Positions 15,567 through 24,610 of a DNA stretch of 64,000 nucleotides are shown in pieces. Both the position numbers and the translations under genes were made by a program. Each line of letters opens with the position of its first letter. Positions within the stretch are counted from its first letter, which is position 1. The DNA is taken from assembly GCF_024611995.1 (NCBI RefSeq), contig NZ_CP102509.1, positions 7,068,001-7,132,000 on the forward strand, in the 5' to 3' direction. This DNA comes from Streptomyces sp. NBC_00162 (GTDB lineage: Bacteria > Actinomycetota > Actinomycetes > Streptomycetales > Streptomycetaceae). The notes beneath the pieces are model-generated. The model ran no database searches and was not told where the DNA came from. It saw only the letters and a list, made by a program, of their open reading frames with translations.

Positions 15567-17996
15567 ATGACGAGCGATTCCGCGCTCCCCGGCGAAGCCG
15601 ACGGTGACCGGGCCGGGCTCGCACCCGCACCGGAGGTGCTCGCACTGGCCAGGGTCGTGGCCAAGCTGCGCGCGGAGGTCATGGCCCTGGAGGGGGCCGC
15701 TTCGACCACGGCCGTCGTCGAGCGGGCCACGGGCGTGCTGATGGCCCGCGACGGCGCGTCCGCGGAGGAGGCGTACGAGACGCTGCTCCGGCGGGCCTCG
15801 CGGCGGGGGCGGACGCTCCTGGAGGAGTGCTGGATCACTCTGGGTCAGGTCCGCTCACGCGAGGTGTCACCCCCGCAGCCCCCCGCGCAGGCCGGTCCGC
15901 CCGCACAGGAGGCGCTGTCGGCCTTCAGTACCGGTCGCCACCTCGTCACCGGCCGGAGCGGCGGACTCCGTCCGATCCTGGCCCGGCTGGCCGACGGCCT
16001 GGCCGGAGCACGCAACCCGGACGAGGTCGCCGGCCTGCTGCGGACCGTACTGGGCGACGCCGCGGGCGTGGACGGCGTGATGATCTACGCGGTGGCGCCC
16101 GCCGGGAGCCTGAGGCTGGCCGGGCACTGCGGCATCGGGGACGACCTGGCCGAACAGTGGCGGCACGTTCCGCCGCTGAGCGGCGTGGCCGCCCTGGAGG
16201 CCATCGGCGGCGGGCAGCCGCTGTGGCTCGAGGATCCCGCGCGGGACGCCATCCGCTACCACCTCATCGGGGACCCGCCCGAGCGGTGGCCGACGCGTGC
16301 CTGGCTCCCGGTCCCCGGCGACCGGCCGGTGACCGCCGCCGTCGGATTCTTCCGTACCCGGCAGGACCCCTTCGACGCCGGCACCCGGACCCTGCTGCGC
16401 CGCGCCGTCCGGCTGTGCGCGGACTCCCTGCGCTTCACCGGGCGCTCCGCCGGCCCCGGCACGCGGGGCGAGGTGGAGGCCGTCCAGCGGATCCTGGACG
16501 CGATGTCCGGAACCGCGATCCTGCTGACCCCGCTGCGCTCGGAGACGGGGGAGGTGCAGGACTACCGGATCGACGCGGCGGCGCCGGAATCGGTCGACGT
16601 GGCCGGGAGGCGGGGCAAGGAGCTCGTCGGACGGCACCTCCTGGAGACCTACCCCACCGTGGCGGCAACGGCCCTGTGGGAGGGATACCTGGACACGCTG
16701 ACCACGGGAACGGCCTACGAGGGCCCGCCCTTCGTCTACGAGGAGGTCAGCGCCGGAGTTCCCCGGGAGTCCAGCTACTCGGTCCGGGCCACGCGCCTGG
16801 GGGACCGGCTGATCGTGACCTGGGTCCGCCACGACTCCCATGAACGCGAGACCCGCCGACTGGAGGACATGCAGCGGCTGGGCAACCTCGGCTGGGCCGG
16901 CTGGAACCTGGTGACGCACAGCGTCACCTGGTCCGAGCAGGTCTACACGATCTTCGGCCGCGACCCCGCGCTGGGCCCCATGCCGCTGGAGGAAGTGCCC
17001 CGGCACCTCGTTCCCGAGGATCTGCCGGTGCTGGCCGCGGCCCTCGAGCGGCTGCTGGGCGAGGGGGCCGCCATCGACCAGCCCTTCCGCATCACCACCG
17101 CGGACGGCGTACGGCACCTGCGGATCGTCGCGGAGGCGCAGAAGGACGTGGACGGCGCCCCGGTCGAGGTGCACGGCTTCTTCCAGGACCTCACCGCGCA
17201 GCGGGACGCCGAACTCGCCCTGCGCGAGAGCGAGCGCGCCGTCCTCGTGGAGCGGGGCATGCTCCAGGCCGAACGCGCCCTCGCCGCCCGGCTGCAGGAC
17301 GCGCTGCTGCCCATCCCCGAGCAGTCCCTGGAGCTGGCCGGGCTGTGCATCGACGTCGCCTACGTACCCTCCGAGAGCGGGGTCAACGTCGGAGGTGACT
17401 GGTACAGCGCCATCGAACTCCCCGACAAGAGCGCGCTCTTCGTCGTCGGGGACGTCGCCGGTCACGGCCTCGACGCCGTCGCGACCATGGCCCAGCTGCG
17501 GTTCACCACCAAGGGCATGACCGTCACGGGCTCGGCGCTGCCCGATGTGCTGAGCAGGCTCAACACCCTTCTCCTGCACACCGCTTCGGACAACCACGGG
17601 GCCACCGCCACCGCCACCGTGATCATGGGCATCTACCGGCCCTGGGACCGCCGGCTGACGTGGGTACGGGCCGGGCACCTGCCGCCCCTGCTGATCCGGG
17701 ACGGTGCGGCGAGTTTCCTTCCGCTGCCCGCCGGCAGTCTGCTCGGGGCCACCTTCGACTCCGTCTACGAACAGGACAGTCTCGACCTGCAGCCCGGGGA
17801 CCATCTGGTGCTCTACACCGACGGGCTGGTAGAGGAGCCGGGGGAGGACATCGACCTGGGGCTCGCCCGGCTCGCCGAGACCGCCCGGCGGCTGCTGGAG
17901 GACGGCCGGGACGAAATGCTCGCCCGAACGCTGGCCGCGCGGCGCCAGGGTCACCGGGACGACATCTGCGCCCTGGACATCCACGTCCCCGACTAG
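15567..17996 (+). CDS. ANTAR-GAF-PAS-SpoIIE phosphatase
   Basis: This 809-residue multidomain regulator has an ANTAR RNA-binding-type domain at about 28-95 (VERATGVLMARDGASAEEAY). A GAF domain spans about 140-290, and two PAS-like regions lie at about 300-420 and 440-560 (GWAGWNLVTHSVTWSEQVY). A coiled coil rich in ERxxLxAERALAARLQ follows, then a C-terminal PP2C-type SpoIIE phosphatase at about 590-805 (VGGDWYSAI, VVGDVAGHGLDAV, LVLYTDGLVEE). Such proteins usually dephosphorylate anti-anti-sigma factors. The ANTAR domain at the N-terminus of a SpoIIE protein suggests a link to RNA as well. ATG 15567 is used. The stop lies in the first copy of a 20-bp tandem duplication. Confidence 0.85.
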   Translation: MTSDSALPGEADGDRAGLAPAPEVLALARVVAKLRAEVMALEGAASTTAVVERATGVLMARDGASAEEAYETLLRRASRRGRTLLEECWITLGQVRSREVSPPQPPAQAGPPAQEALSAFSTGRHLVTGRSGGLRPILARLADGLAGARNPDEVAGLLRTVLGDAAGVDGVMIYAVAPAGSLRLAGHCGIGDDLAEQWRHVPPLSGVAALEAIGGGQPLWLEDPARDAIRYHLIGDPPERWPTRAWLPVPGDRPVTAAVGFFRTRQDPFDAGTRTLLRRAVRLCADSLRFTGRSAGPGTRGEVEAVQRILDAMSGTAILLTPLRSETGEVQDYRIDAAAPESVDVAGRRGKELVGRHLLETYPTVAATALWEGYLDTLTTGTAYEGPPFVYEEVSAGVPRESSYSVRATRLGDRLIVTWVRHDSHERETRRLEDMQRLGNLGWAGWNLVTHSVTWSEQVYTIFGRDPALGPMPLEEVPRHLVPEDLPVLAAALERLLGEGAAIDQPFRITTADGVRHLRIVAEAQKDVDGAPVEVHGFFQDLTAQRDAELALRESERAVLVERGMLQAERALAARLQDALLPIPEQSLELAGLCIDVAYVPSESGVNVGGDWYSAIELPDKSALFVVGDVAGHGLDAVATMAQLRFTTKGMTVTGSALPDVLSRLNTLLLHTASDNHGATATATVIMGIYRPWDRRLTWVRAGHLPPLLIRDGAASFLPLPAGSLLGATFDSVYEQDSLDLQPGDHLVLYTDGLVEEPGEDIDLGLARLAETARRLLEDGRDEMLARTLAARRQGHRDDICALDIHVPD

Positions 17997-18036
17997 ACGG
18001 TACGGGTCTCCGTCTTTAGACGGTGCGGGTCTCCGT
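17994..18036. repeat. 20-bp tandem duplication spanning both convergent stop codons
   Basis: TAGACGGTACGGGTCTCCGT (17994-18013) recurs at 18017-18036 with one change (A to G); the period is 23 bases. Copy 1 holds the TAG stop of the SpoIIE phosphatase. Copy 2 encodes the last residues of the convergent TetR, whose TAA stop is made at the junction. Removing one copy would leave both genes ending in one CTAG. Confidence 0.85.
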
Positions 18037-18627
18037 TTCGCCGACGAGGCCGGCCACGTGGTCGGTGATCGTGTCGAGGACGTCCGCCGAGGCCGCGTCG
18101 TGGCCCAGTACGAGGAGGCTCAGGGTCAGCCCGTCGGTCATGGCCGCCAGGTAGCGGGCCAGCGCGGGGACGGGCACCCGAGGGTCGAAGCCCATGCTCG
18201 GGCGGAGCTGCTCGAGGAGTTCGGTGTAGGTGTCGGCGTACAGCTCGTACTGCCGCCGGGCCAGGTGCTCGAAGCCGGGCTGACGCAGGGCGTACTGGGT
18301 GAGCTCGTACGTGAGCATGTGCTCGCCGGGGTGGGCGGCGACGTGGTCCCAGTACGCCTGGAAGCCGGCCCGGACGGTCTCCCTGAGGGTGGACTTCGGC
18401 TGGATCGCCTCCTTCACCACCGCGATGTAGTGATCGGTGATCGTGGCGATGACCGACTCCAGCAGGGCCTGCTTGGACTCGAAGCAGTAGTGGAAGACGC
18501 TCAGTGACACGCCCGCCTCCGCGGCGATGGACCGGGTCGTCGTCCTGGCGACGCCGTCCCGGGTCATCGCGCGGATCGCGGCCTCCGTCAGCTGCCGGCG
18601 CCGCTCGGCCGACGGCATACGTGCCAT
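18016..18627 (-). CDS. TetR-family transcriptional regulator
   Basis: This 203-residue repressor-type protein has an N-terminal helix-turn-helix at about 8-55 (TTTRSIAAEAGVSLSVFHYCF) and a helical ligand-binding domain. The C-terminal half fits the BetI-like TetR_C group. ATG 18627 is preceded by GAAGGG at suitable distance. The gene lies 40 bp upstream of the secreted dipeptidase-like gene's stop and points the opposite way to the SpoIIE gene. Its target is not evident. Its terminal residues ETRTV fall in a duplicated segment. Confidence 0.82.
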   Translation of the reverse strand: MARMPSAERRRQLTEAAIRAMTRDGVARTTTRSIAAEAGVSLSVFHYCFESKQALLESVIATITDHYIAVVKEAIQPKSTLRETVRAGFQAYWDHVAAHPGEHMLTYELTQYALRQPGFEHLARRQYELYADTYTELLEQLRPSMGFDPRVPVPALARYLAAMTDGLTLSLLVLGHDAASADVLDTITDHVAGLVGETETRTV

Positions 18628-18667
18628 GGGGGTTCCCTTCGGTCGCGCCCAGGGAACCCCCTGGGCG

Positions 18668-20731
18668 TCAGCTGCTGTACACACCCACCTCGTGCAGGGA
18701 GTAGCCCCACTGGGTGCCGCGCTGGACGCCGTGGACGCGGACGTAGCGGGCCGGGGTGCCGGCGAACTGCGCCGTGTCCAGGCCGCCGTCGCCGGTGGTC
18801 GTGGACCACACGGACTGCCAGTTCGTGCCGTCGGCCGACAGCTCGATGCGGTACGACTTCCCGTACGCGCGCTCCCAGTCGAGGGTGACGCGCTTGACCA
18901 GGCTCGGCGTCCCGAGGTCGATCCGCAGCCACTGGTCGTCGCTCCAGTCGCTGGCCCAGCGGGTGCCCGTACTGCCGTCCACCGCCCGGTCCGGCGCGTA
19001 GCTCGTGAACGGGTTCCACTCGGAGGAGGAGGCCGCGGCGGGGGCGCCCGAGGCGAGGTTCACGCCCGCCTTGTGCTTCTCGGAGCCGCCCCAGGTGGTC
19101 AGGTACGACTCGGCGCCCTTGAACAGGTCGTCCACCACGCCCTGGCCGCCGACGATCCGGATGTCCTCGATCCAGTCGGGGACCAGGCCGTAGTGCGCGG
19201 CGCCGTCGGTGTTGAGGTCCCACGTCCGCACGCCGGTGGTCTGCTTGTCGATGACGGAGCCGCCGTCGGTGCTGCGGAAGGGGTAGCGCACCGGGTTCGG
19301 GGTGTCGGCGCCGCGGGGGCCGGGCCAGCCGCCGACGCCGTTCATGTCGGTTCCGTAGCCGTAGCCGACGTTGTACTTGTCGCGCAGGGCGTCCGTGCGC
19401 TTGGCCTCCGCGCTGAACCCCTCGGCGCCGCCCATGTACTGGCCGATGAAGCCGCCCAGGCGGTACAGCCGCTCGGTCCAGTCCATGTCCATCCAGCTGT
19501 GCGAGGAGATCACGCCGGGGTAGGACTCGGACTCCAGGATGTCGAAGGCCTGGCCCGCGGCCTTCACGCCCATGTGGTCGATCTCCAGCATCATCTTGCG
19601 TTTCATCATGCCGCGCACCGCGTAGTCGCCGAGCTCGGTCAGGCCGCGGGTGTTGCACTGCGCGTCCGCCGCGTACGCCGGGACCGCCACACCCTGCGGG
19701 AGCTGCTTCTCAGCCGAGGGCGCCGCCGCGAGGCCGATGGGGTTGTCGTGCTGCGGGCCCCGGCACTTCTCGGTCTGCCAGAAGGTGCCCGTCGACAGGA
19801 ACTGGCCCACGTTGATCGCCGTGCCGAGGGCGCCCTGGTCGAAGCGGACCCCGCACAGGGCGTTGTCGAACTTGTGGCACAGGAACATGCTGCGCACGCC
19901 CAGCTGGTACAGCTCGTCCAGGCCGCGGTCGATGTCCTGCTTGCTGCACTGGGCGATGTCGAGGATCTGCTTGCAGCCGAACGGTTCGGAGGTCTCGACG
20001 CCGAGCACCACGGCGAGCTTGCCCTGCTTGATGACCTCGCGGGCCTGCGCGGAGTCGGTGACGATCCGGAACCAGCCCTTGCCCTGGCCGCCGTACATCT
20101 TGTCGATGTAGGCCTGCATGTCGTACGTCTTCTGCGCCTCGAGGCGGATGGCGGTCATCTCGTCGCAGCCGCGGTCCTTGAAGAAGTAGACCGAGCAGAT
20201 CACGCCGTTGGTCACGAGGTCGTTGACGAGGACCCGCTGGCCGCCGCGCCAGGCCCGTTCGACCCAGGCGTAGTAGTTCTGCTGGTGGGTCAGCGAGTCG
20301 TGCGCGGGCCAGTCCTTGAAGGTCGGCCAGCCGTTCGGGTCGTGCTTGCCGTCGCCGCCCTTGGTGATGAAGTCGAAGATCGCGAGGGAGCCGTCGGGGT
20401 AGTGCTCGGGACAGTCCTTGAGCGCGTCGGCGATCCCCTGCTCGGAGAACGGCTTGCCGCAGATGAGCCGGCCGCCGAAGCCCTCGTTGGACATCAGGTG
20501 GTCGTGCGCGTCGACGAAGCCGCGGACCCGGCCCTGGGCGTCGGTCCCCTTGAAGGGCTCGCCCGTGACGTTGATCTCGGAGTCGGGCGCGGGCCGCGCG
20601 ACCGGGTTCCACCAGCCAGGGTCGGCCGAGGAGCTCGCCGCGGGGCCGAGCACCATGGCCACCACGGCGAGGAGCAACGAGAGCACCGCGAGGGGCCGAT
20701 GCCGGTGGTACGGGTGTCCAGTCATCGTCAT
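18668..20731 (-). CDS. Secreted metal-dependent dipeptidase-like protein with F5/8 type C domain
   Basis: This exported protein of about 687 residues has a signal peptide (YHRHRPLAVLSLLLAVVAMV, cleaved after ASSSA). A TIM-barrel of the amidohydrolase/membrane dipeptidase type follows: metal motif VDAHDHLMSNEGFGG, LAVVLGVETSEPFG, LCHKFDNALCG, MMLEIDHMGV, VISSHSW. A C-terminal F5/8 type C (discoidin/CBM32-like) domain spans about 560-687 (GAPAAASSSEWNPFTSYAPD through the terminal VHGVQRGTQWGYSLHEVGVY). It probably binds a glycan or the cell surface and hydrolyses a dipeptide or amide. ATG 20731 is used; GTG 20734 and ATG 20725 are alternatives, none with a clear binding site. Confidence 0.75.
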   Translation of the reverse strand: MTMTGHPYHRHRPLAVLSLLLAVVAMVLGPAASSSADPGWWNPVARPAPDSEINVTGEPFKGTDAQGRVRGFVDAHDHLMSNEGFGGRLICGKPFSEQGIADALKDCPEHYPDGSLAIFDFITKGGDGKHDPNGWPTFKDWPAHDSLTHQQNYYAWVERAWRGGQRVLVNDLVTNGVICSVYFFKDRGCDEMTAIRLEAQKTYDMQAYIDKMYGGQGKGWFRIVTDSAQAREVIKQGKLAVVLGVETSEPFGCKQILDIAQCSKQDIDRGLDELYQLGVRSMFLCHKFDNALCGVRFDQGALGTAINVGQFLSTGTFWQTEKCRGPQHDNPIGLAAAPSAEKQLPQGVAVPAYAADAQCNTRGLTELGDYAVRGMMKRKMMLEIDHMGVKAAGQAFDILESESYPGVISSHSWMDMDWTERLYRLGGFIGQYMGGAEGFSAEAKRTDALRDKYNVGYGYGTDMNGVGGWPGPRGADTPNPVRYPFRSTDGGSVIDKQTTGVRTWDLNTDGAAHYGLVPDWIEDIRIVGGQGVVDDLFKGAESYLTTWGGSEKHKAGVNLASGAPAAASSSEWNPFTSYAPDRAVDGSTGTRWASDWSDDQWLRIDLGTPSLVKRVTLDWERAYGKSYRIELSADGTNWQSVWSTTTGDGGLDTAQFAGTPARYVRVHGVQRGTQWGYSLHEVGVYSS

Positions 20732-20947
20732 CACTCACGTCTTCGGTCGGTGAACGGGGCCCTGAATTGTCATGGCCCGCGCAAGGTGTGGACGAAACGA
20801 TCGCTACTGCTGCTCACAGAGTCAAGAGTCCGGGACAGTTGACCTGATGATTCGTCAGAATGCGGCGCCCGGAACGGGATGGGGAACAATGTCTCAGCAT
20901 TCAAAACAATTCGTCTCACATTCCGGCTGTGTGGTTAGGGTGACGGC

Positions 20948-22195
20948 ATGAACGAGCAGCGGATACCCCGCAGTTGGCTGATGCTCGCCCTGGGCACGAG
21001 CGGCCAGGCCGCCAGCACCACGGCGCTCTACGGCCTGGCCTACCTGGTCCCCGCGTTCCAGCGGGAACTCGGGCTCTCGCTGGCCGGCGCCGGTCTCCTC
21101 GTCTCCTGCCCGATCTTCGGGATCCTGCTCGGACTGATCGGCTGGGGGGTGGTCGCCGACCGGTACGGGGAGCGGCTGGCGCTGTCCGCCGGACTGCTGA
21201 TCGCCGCCGCGGTGACGGCCGTGGCGGCGACCGTGCACGGCACGTGGACGCTGGGGGCGCTGCTGATCCTGGTCGGCGCCGCGGGCTCCTCCGTCAACTC
21301 GGCCTCGGGGCGGCTGGTCATCGGCTGGTTCCCGCCCGACCGCCGGGGCATCGCGATGGGGGTCCGGCAGGCCTCCCAGCCGCTGGGCACCGCGGTGGCC
21401 GCGGCCGCCCTGCCACCGCTCGCCCACCACTTCGGCCTCTCCGCGGCCTTCGGATTCTGCGCCGCGCTGTGCGGGGCCGCGGGCGCCGCGATCGCCCTGT
21501 GTGCCGTCGATCCGCCGCGCCCCCGGCGAGCGGCGGGTGTACCGGCTACCCCGGCGCCGTACAAGGGCGGCTACCTGTGGCGGCTGCACGGTGCCGCCGC
21601 GGTGCTGTGCGTGCCGCAGTTCGTGGTGACGGGATTCGCCCTGATCTTCCTGACCGAGGTGCGCGGCTGGTCCGCCGCCACCGCCGGCGGGGTGCTGGCC
21701 GTCGCCAACCTGGCCGGCGCGGGGGTACGGCTGCTCGCCGGCTGGTGGTCCGACACGGTGGCGAGCCGGATCCGCCCGATGCGGCTGCTCGCCCTGGCCA
21801 CCACGGCCGACCTGGTCCTGCTGGCCGCCGGAGCCGCATGGGACTCCGCGGTCGGCACGGCGGCCCTGCTGCTGGCCTCGGGCCTGACGGTCAGCACCAA
21901 CGGACTGCACAACACCGCGGTCGCCGAGTACGCCGGTCCCGACTGGGCGGGCCGCGCCCTGGGGGTGCACGGGATGGGCCAGCACGCCGCGGTGGTCCTC
22001 GTCCCGCCGCTGGCCGGTGCGCTGATCGCCGGACAGGGCTACCCCCTGGTGTTCGCCCTGGCGGCCGTCTTCCCGGTCCTGGCGGCCGTACTGCTGCCGG
22101 CGGGGGACAGGGCGGCGTACTGGCCGGCGCCGGCGCCGACGCCGGCGCCGGACGGCGGGCGCGTCGCCCCGGAGCCGCCTACCGTCGAGGTATGA
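20948..22195 (+). CDS. MFS transporter
   Basis: This 415-residue integral membrane protein has about 12 hydrophobic segments and the MFS loop motif GWGVVADRYGERLAL between helices 2 and 3. Its length is standard for a 12-TM antiporter. It begins at ATG 20948 and overlaps the next small gene by ATGA. TAGGGT at 20936-20941 lies six bases before the ATG and could be the -10 box of a leaderless mRNA. The substrate is unknown; the general CynX/NimT-like look does not allow a firm call. Confidence 0.8.
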   Translation: MNEQRIPRSWLMLALGTSGQAASTTALYGLAYLVPAFQRELGLSLAGAGLLVSCPIFGILLGLIGWGVVADRYGERLALSAGLLIAAAVTAVAATVHGTWTLGALLILVGAAGSSVNSASGRLVIGWFPPDRRGIAMGVRQASQPLGTAVAAAALPPLAHHFGLSAAFGFCAALCGAAGAAIALCAVDPPRPRRAAGVPATPAPYKGGYLWRLHGAAAVLCVPQFVVTGFALIFLTEVRGWSAATAGGVLAVANLAGAGVRLLAGWWSDTVASRIRPMRLLALATTADLVLLAAGAAWDSAVGTAALLLASGLTVSTNGLHNTAVAEYAGPDWAGRALGVHGMGQHAAVVLVPPLAGALIAGQGYPLVFALAAVFPVLAAVLLPAGDRAAYWPAPAPTPAPDGGRVAPEPPTVEV

Positions 22196-22431
22196 GCGGG
22201 ATCGTCGTGGTCTACGAGGTCGATCAGCCGGACCTGTCCGTCCGGCGCGTGCACGCCGCGCCTGCCGCCCCGGGAACGACCTCGGTCCCCGGGCCGAGGA
22301 CCTTCTGCGGCAGGGACACGTTCGCCATGGAAACGGCCCCGTGGACGCCGTCGGCGGATCCCGGCGCCACGTGGTACCCCCCGCAGCACGCGGACCTGAT
22401 GTGCGCCGCGTGCGACGACGCGGCCTCGTAG
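22192..22431 (+). CDS. Small conserved-looking protein of unknown function
   Basis: This 79-residue soluble protein starts at ATG 22192 inside the MFS stop (ATGA overlap), so it is translationally coupled to the transporter. It has cysteines in TFCGRDTF and LMCAACDD, which could form a metal or disulfide site, and a tryptophan-rich middle (ETAPWTPSADPGATWYPPQH). It has no recognised family. The aldehyde dehydrogenase begins 12 bp later, so the three genes may be one operon. Confidence 0.6.
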   Translation: MSGIVVVYEVDQPDLSVRRVHAAPAAPGTTSVPGPRTFCGRDTFAMETAPWTPSADPGATWYPPQHADLMCAACDDAAS

Positions 22432-22443
22432 GAAGGTCCCACC

Positions 22444-23844
22444 ATGCCCATCGCCACCGTGAACCCCACGACCGGACAGACCCTGCGTACCTTCGACCCG
22501 CTCGACGCACCGGGCATCGAACGGTTCCTCGCGGCCGCCGCCGCGGCGGCGGCCACGTACCGTCACACCTCCTTCGCGGAGCGCGGCGAGCTCCTGACCA
22601 GGGCGGCCGCGCTCCTGGAGGCGGAGACGGACGACATCGCGCGGACCATGACCACGGAGATGGGCAAGCCGCTGGCGGCGGCCCGCGCCGAGGCCGCCAA
22701 ATGCGCGAAGGCCATGCGCTGGTACGCCGCCCGGGCCGAGTCCCTCCTCGCCGACGAGCACCCCGACGCCACCGACGTGCGCGACGCCGGAGCGGCGGCC
22801 GTCCGGGTGGCCTACCGGCCCCTCGGGGTGATCCTCGCCGTCATGCCGTGGAACTTCCCCCTGTGGCAGGTCGTACGGTTCGCCGCGCCCGCCCTCATGG
22901 CCGGCAACGTGGGCCTGCTCAAGCACGCCTCGAACGTCCCCCAGACCGCGCTCTACCTCGGCGAGCTCTTCCACCGCGCCGGGTTCCCCCGCGGCTGCTT
23001 CCAGACCCTGCTCATCGGCGCGGCGGCCGTGGAGGGCGTGCTGCGCGACCCGAGGGTGGCCGCGGCCACCCTGACGGGCAGCGAGCCCGCCGGGCGCGCG
23101 GTCGCGTCCGTCGCCGGGGACGAGGTCAAGAAGACGGTCATGGAGCTCGGCGGCAGCGACCCGTTCGTCGTGATGCCCTCGGCCGACATCGACCGGGCCG
23201 CCCGCACCGCGGTGACCGCCCGCGTGCAGAACAACGGGCAGTCCTGCATCGCCGCCAAGCGCTTCATCGTCCACACCGACGTCCACGACGAGTTCGCCGA
23301 GCGCTTCACGGCCGGGATGCGGGCGCTCACGGTGGGTGATCCGATGGAGGCGTCCACCGACGTCGGCCCGCTGGCCACCGAGACCGGCCGGGGCGACCTG
23401 GAGCAGCTGGTGGACGACGCCGTGGGGCACGGCGCGACGGTCCTGTGCGGCGGCCGGCGCCCGCCCCGGTTCCCGAACGGCTGGTTCTACGAACCGACGG
23501 TGCTGACCGGCCTCACCCCCGCCATGCGCATCGACCAGGAGGAGGCGTTCGGGCCCGTCGCCACCCTCTACCGGGTGGGGAGCCTGGACGAGGCCGTCGA
23601 GCGGGCCAACAACACCCCCTTCGGGCTCAGCTCCAACCTCTGGACCCGCAGCGAGGAGGACGTCGAGCAGGCCGCGCGCGACCTGGAGGCGGGCGGCGTC
23701 TTCGTCAACGGCATGACCGCCTCGCATCCCGCCCTGCCCTTCGGCGGCGTCAAGCGGTCCGGGTACGGGCGCGAGCTGTCCGGCCACGGAATCCGGGAGT
23801 TCTGCAACATCACCACGGTCTGGCAGGCGGCGGACGAGGACTGA
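22444..23844 (+). CDS. Succinate-semialdehyde/aldehyde dehydrogenase
   Basis: This 466-residue NAD(P)-dependent aldehyde dehydrogenase is closest in character to succinate-semialdehyde dehydrogenases. Key residues: general-base Glu in VMELGGSDPFVV, catalytic Cys in QNNGQSCIAAKRF, cofactor region PWNFPLWQVVRFAAPALMAG, and LPFGGVKRSGYGREL near the end. Length and motif order are normal. ATG 22444 follows AGGAAGG. It could feed GABA or other semialdehydes into the TCA cycle. Substrate specificity cannot be fixed. Confidence 0.85.
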   Translation: MPIATVNPTTGQTLRTFDPLDAPGIERFLAAAAAAAATYRHTSFAERGELLTRAAALLEAETDDIARTMTTEMGKPLAAARAEAAKCAKAMRWYAARAESLLADEHPDATDVRDAGAAAVRVAYRPLGVILAVMPWNFPLWQVVRFAAPALMAGNVGLLKHASNVPQTALYLGELFHRAGFPRGCFQTLLIGAAAVEGVLRDPRVAAATLTGSEPAGRAVASVAGDEVKKTVMELGGSDPFVVMPSADIDRAARTAVTARVQNNGQSCIAAKRFIVHTDVHDEFAERFTAGMRALTVGDPMEASTDVGPLATETGRGDLEQLVDDAVGHGATVLCGGRRPPRFPNGWFYEPTVLTGLTPAMRIDQEEAFGPVATLYRVGSLDEAVERANNTPFGLSSNLWTRSEEDVEQAARDLEAGGVFVNGMTASHPALPFGGVKRSGYGRELSGHGIREFCNITTVWQAADED

Positions 23845-23886
23845 GCCCGCAGGAGTGCGGCGCCGTGGGGCGGGCAGGCGCCCGGC

Positions 23887-24555
23887 ATGAACCGCGCCGC
23901 GCTGTTCGACGTCGACGGAACCCTCGCCGACACCAATCACCTGCACGTCACGTGCTGGTGGGAGGCGCTGCGGCAGGCCGGCCACGACGTCGCGATGCAC
24001 GACATCCACCGGGCGATCGGTCTGCCGGGCGAGGACCTGCTCGCGCACCTGCTCGGCGAGGACCGTGACGTGAGCGCGGACGAGGCGGTCAGTGCCGCGC
24101 ACGACACCCTCTACGGCACCTACTTCGACCGGCTGCCCCGCCTGGACTCGGCGGACGAGCTCCTGCGCGCGCTGGACGGCCGTGGCTGGCGGGTGGTGCT
24201 GGTGACCTCCGCGAAGGACAGCGAGCTGGAGGCGCTCCGACGGGCCATCGGAGCCGACGACGCCATCGCCGCGACGGCGACCTCCGACGACGTGAGCGAG
24301 GGCAAGCCGGCACCCGACCCGGTGCGGCACGCCCTCCGCCTCGTGGACGCGCCCGCGCGGGGCGCCGTACTCGTCGGCGACACGGTGTGGGACATGAAGG
24401 CCGGCACCCGGGCCGGGGTCTCCTGCGTGGGGCTGCTCTGCGGCGGCATCCCACGGCACGATCTCGAGGAGGCCGGGGCCCGGGCCGTCTACCGTCACCC
24501 GGCCGATCTCCTCGCCCACCTCGGAAGCAGCCCGTTCGCGCACGTCGGCGCCTGA
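23887..24555 (+). CDS. HAD-family hydrolase, phosphoglycolate phosphatase-like
   Basis: This 222-residue phosphatase has motif I LFDVDGTLADT (nucleophile Asp8), motif II LVTSAKD, motif III Lys in SEGKPAPDPV, and motif IV VGDTVWDMKAG. A helical cap lies between residues 20 and 85. It resembles Gph/beta-phosphoglucomutase-type HADs. The likely role is small-phosphate housekeeping. It is 42 bp downstream of the dehydrogenase and converges on kdpE. Confidence 0.83.
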   Translation: MNRAALFDVDGTLADTNHLHVTCWWEALRQAGHDVAMHDIHRAIGLPGEDLLAHLLGEDRDVSADEAVSAAHDTLYGTYFDRLPRLDSADELLRALDGRGWRVVLVTSAKDSELEALRRAIGADDAIAATATSDDVSEGKPAPDPVRHALRLVDAPARGAVLVGDTVWDMKAGTRAGVSCVGLLCGGIPRHDLEEAGARAVYRHPADLLAHLGSSPFAHVGA

Positions 24556-24584
24556 GCGGCGGCTGCCGGGGCGTCGGTCGGCCC

Positions 24585-24610
24585 CGGCGGGTGATCACGG
24601 CGGGTGATCA
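24585..24610. repeat. 13-bp perfect tandem duplication over the kdpE stop
   Basis: CGGCGGGTGATCA occurs at 24585-24597 and again at 24598-24610. The TGA stop of kdpE (minus strand, 24608-24610) lies in the second copy. It belongs to the same pattern of duplications at gene ends as 14659, 17994, 33489 and 39546. Confidence 0.8.
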
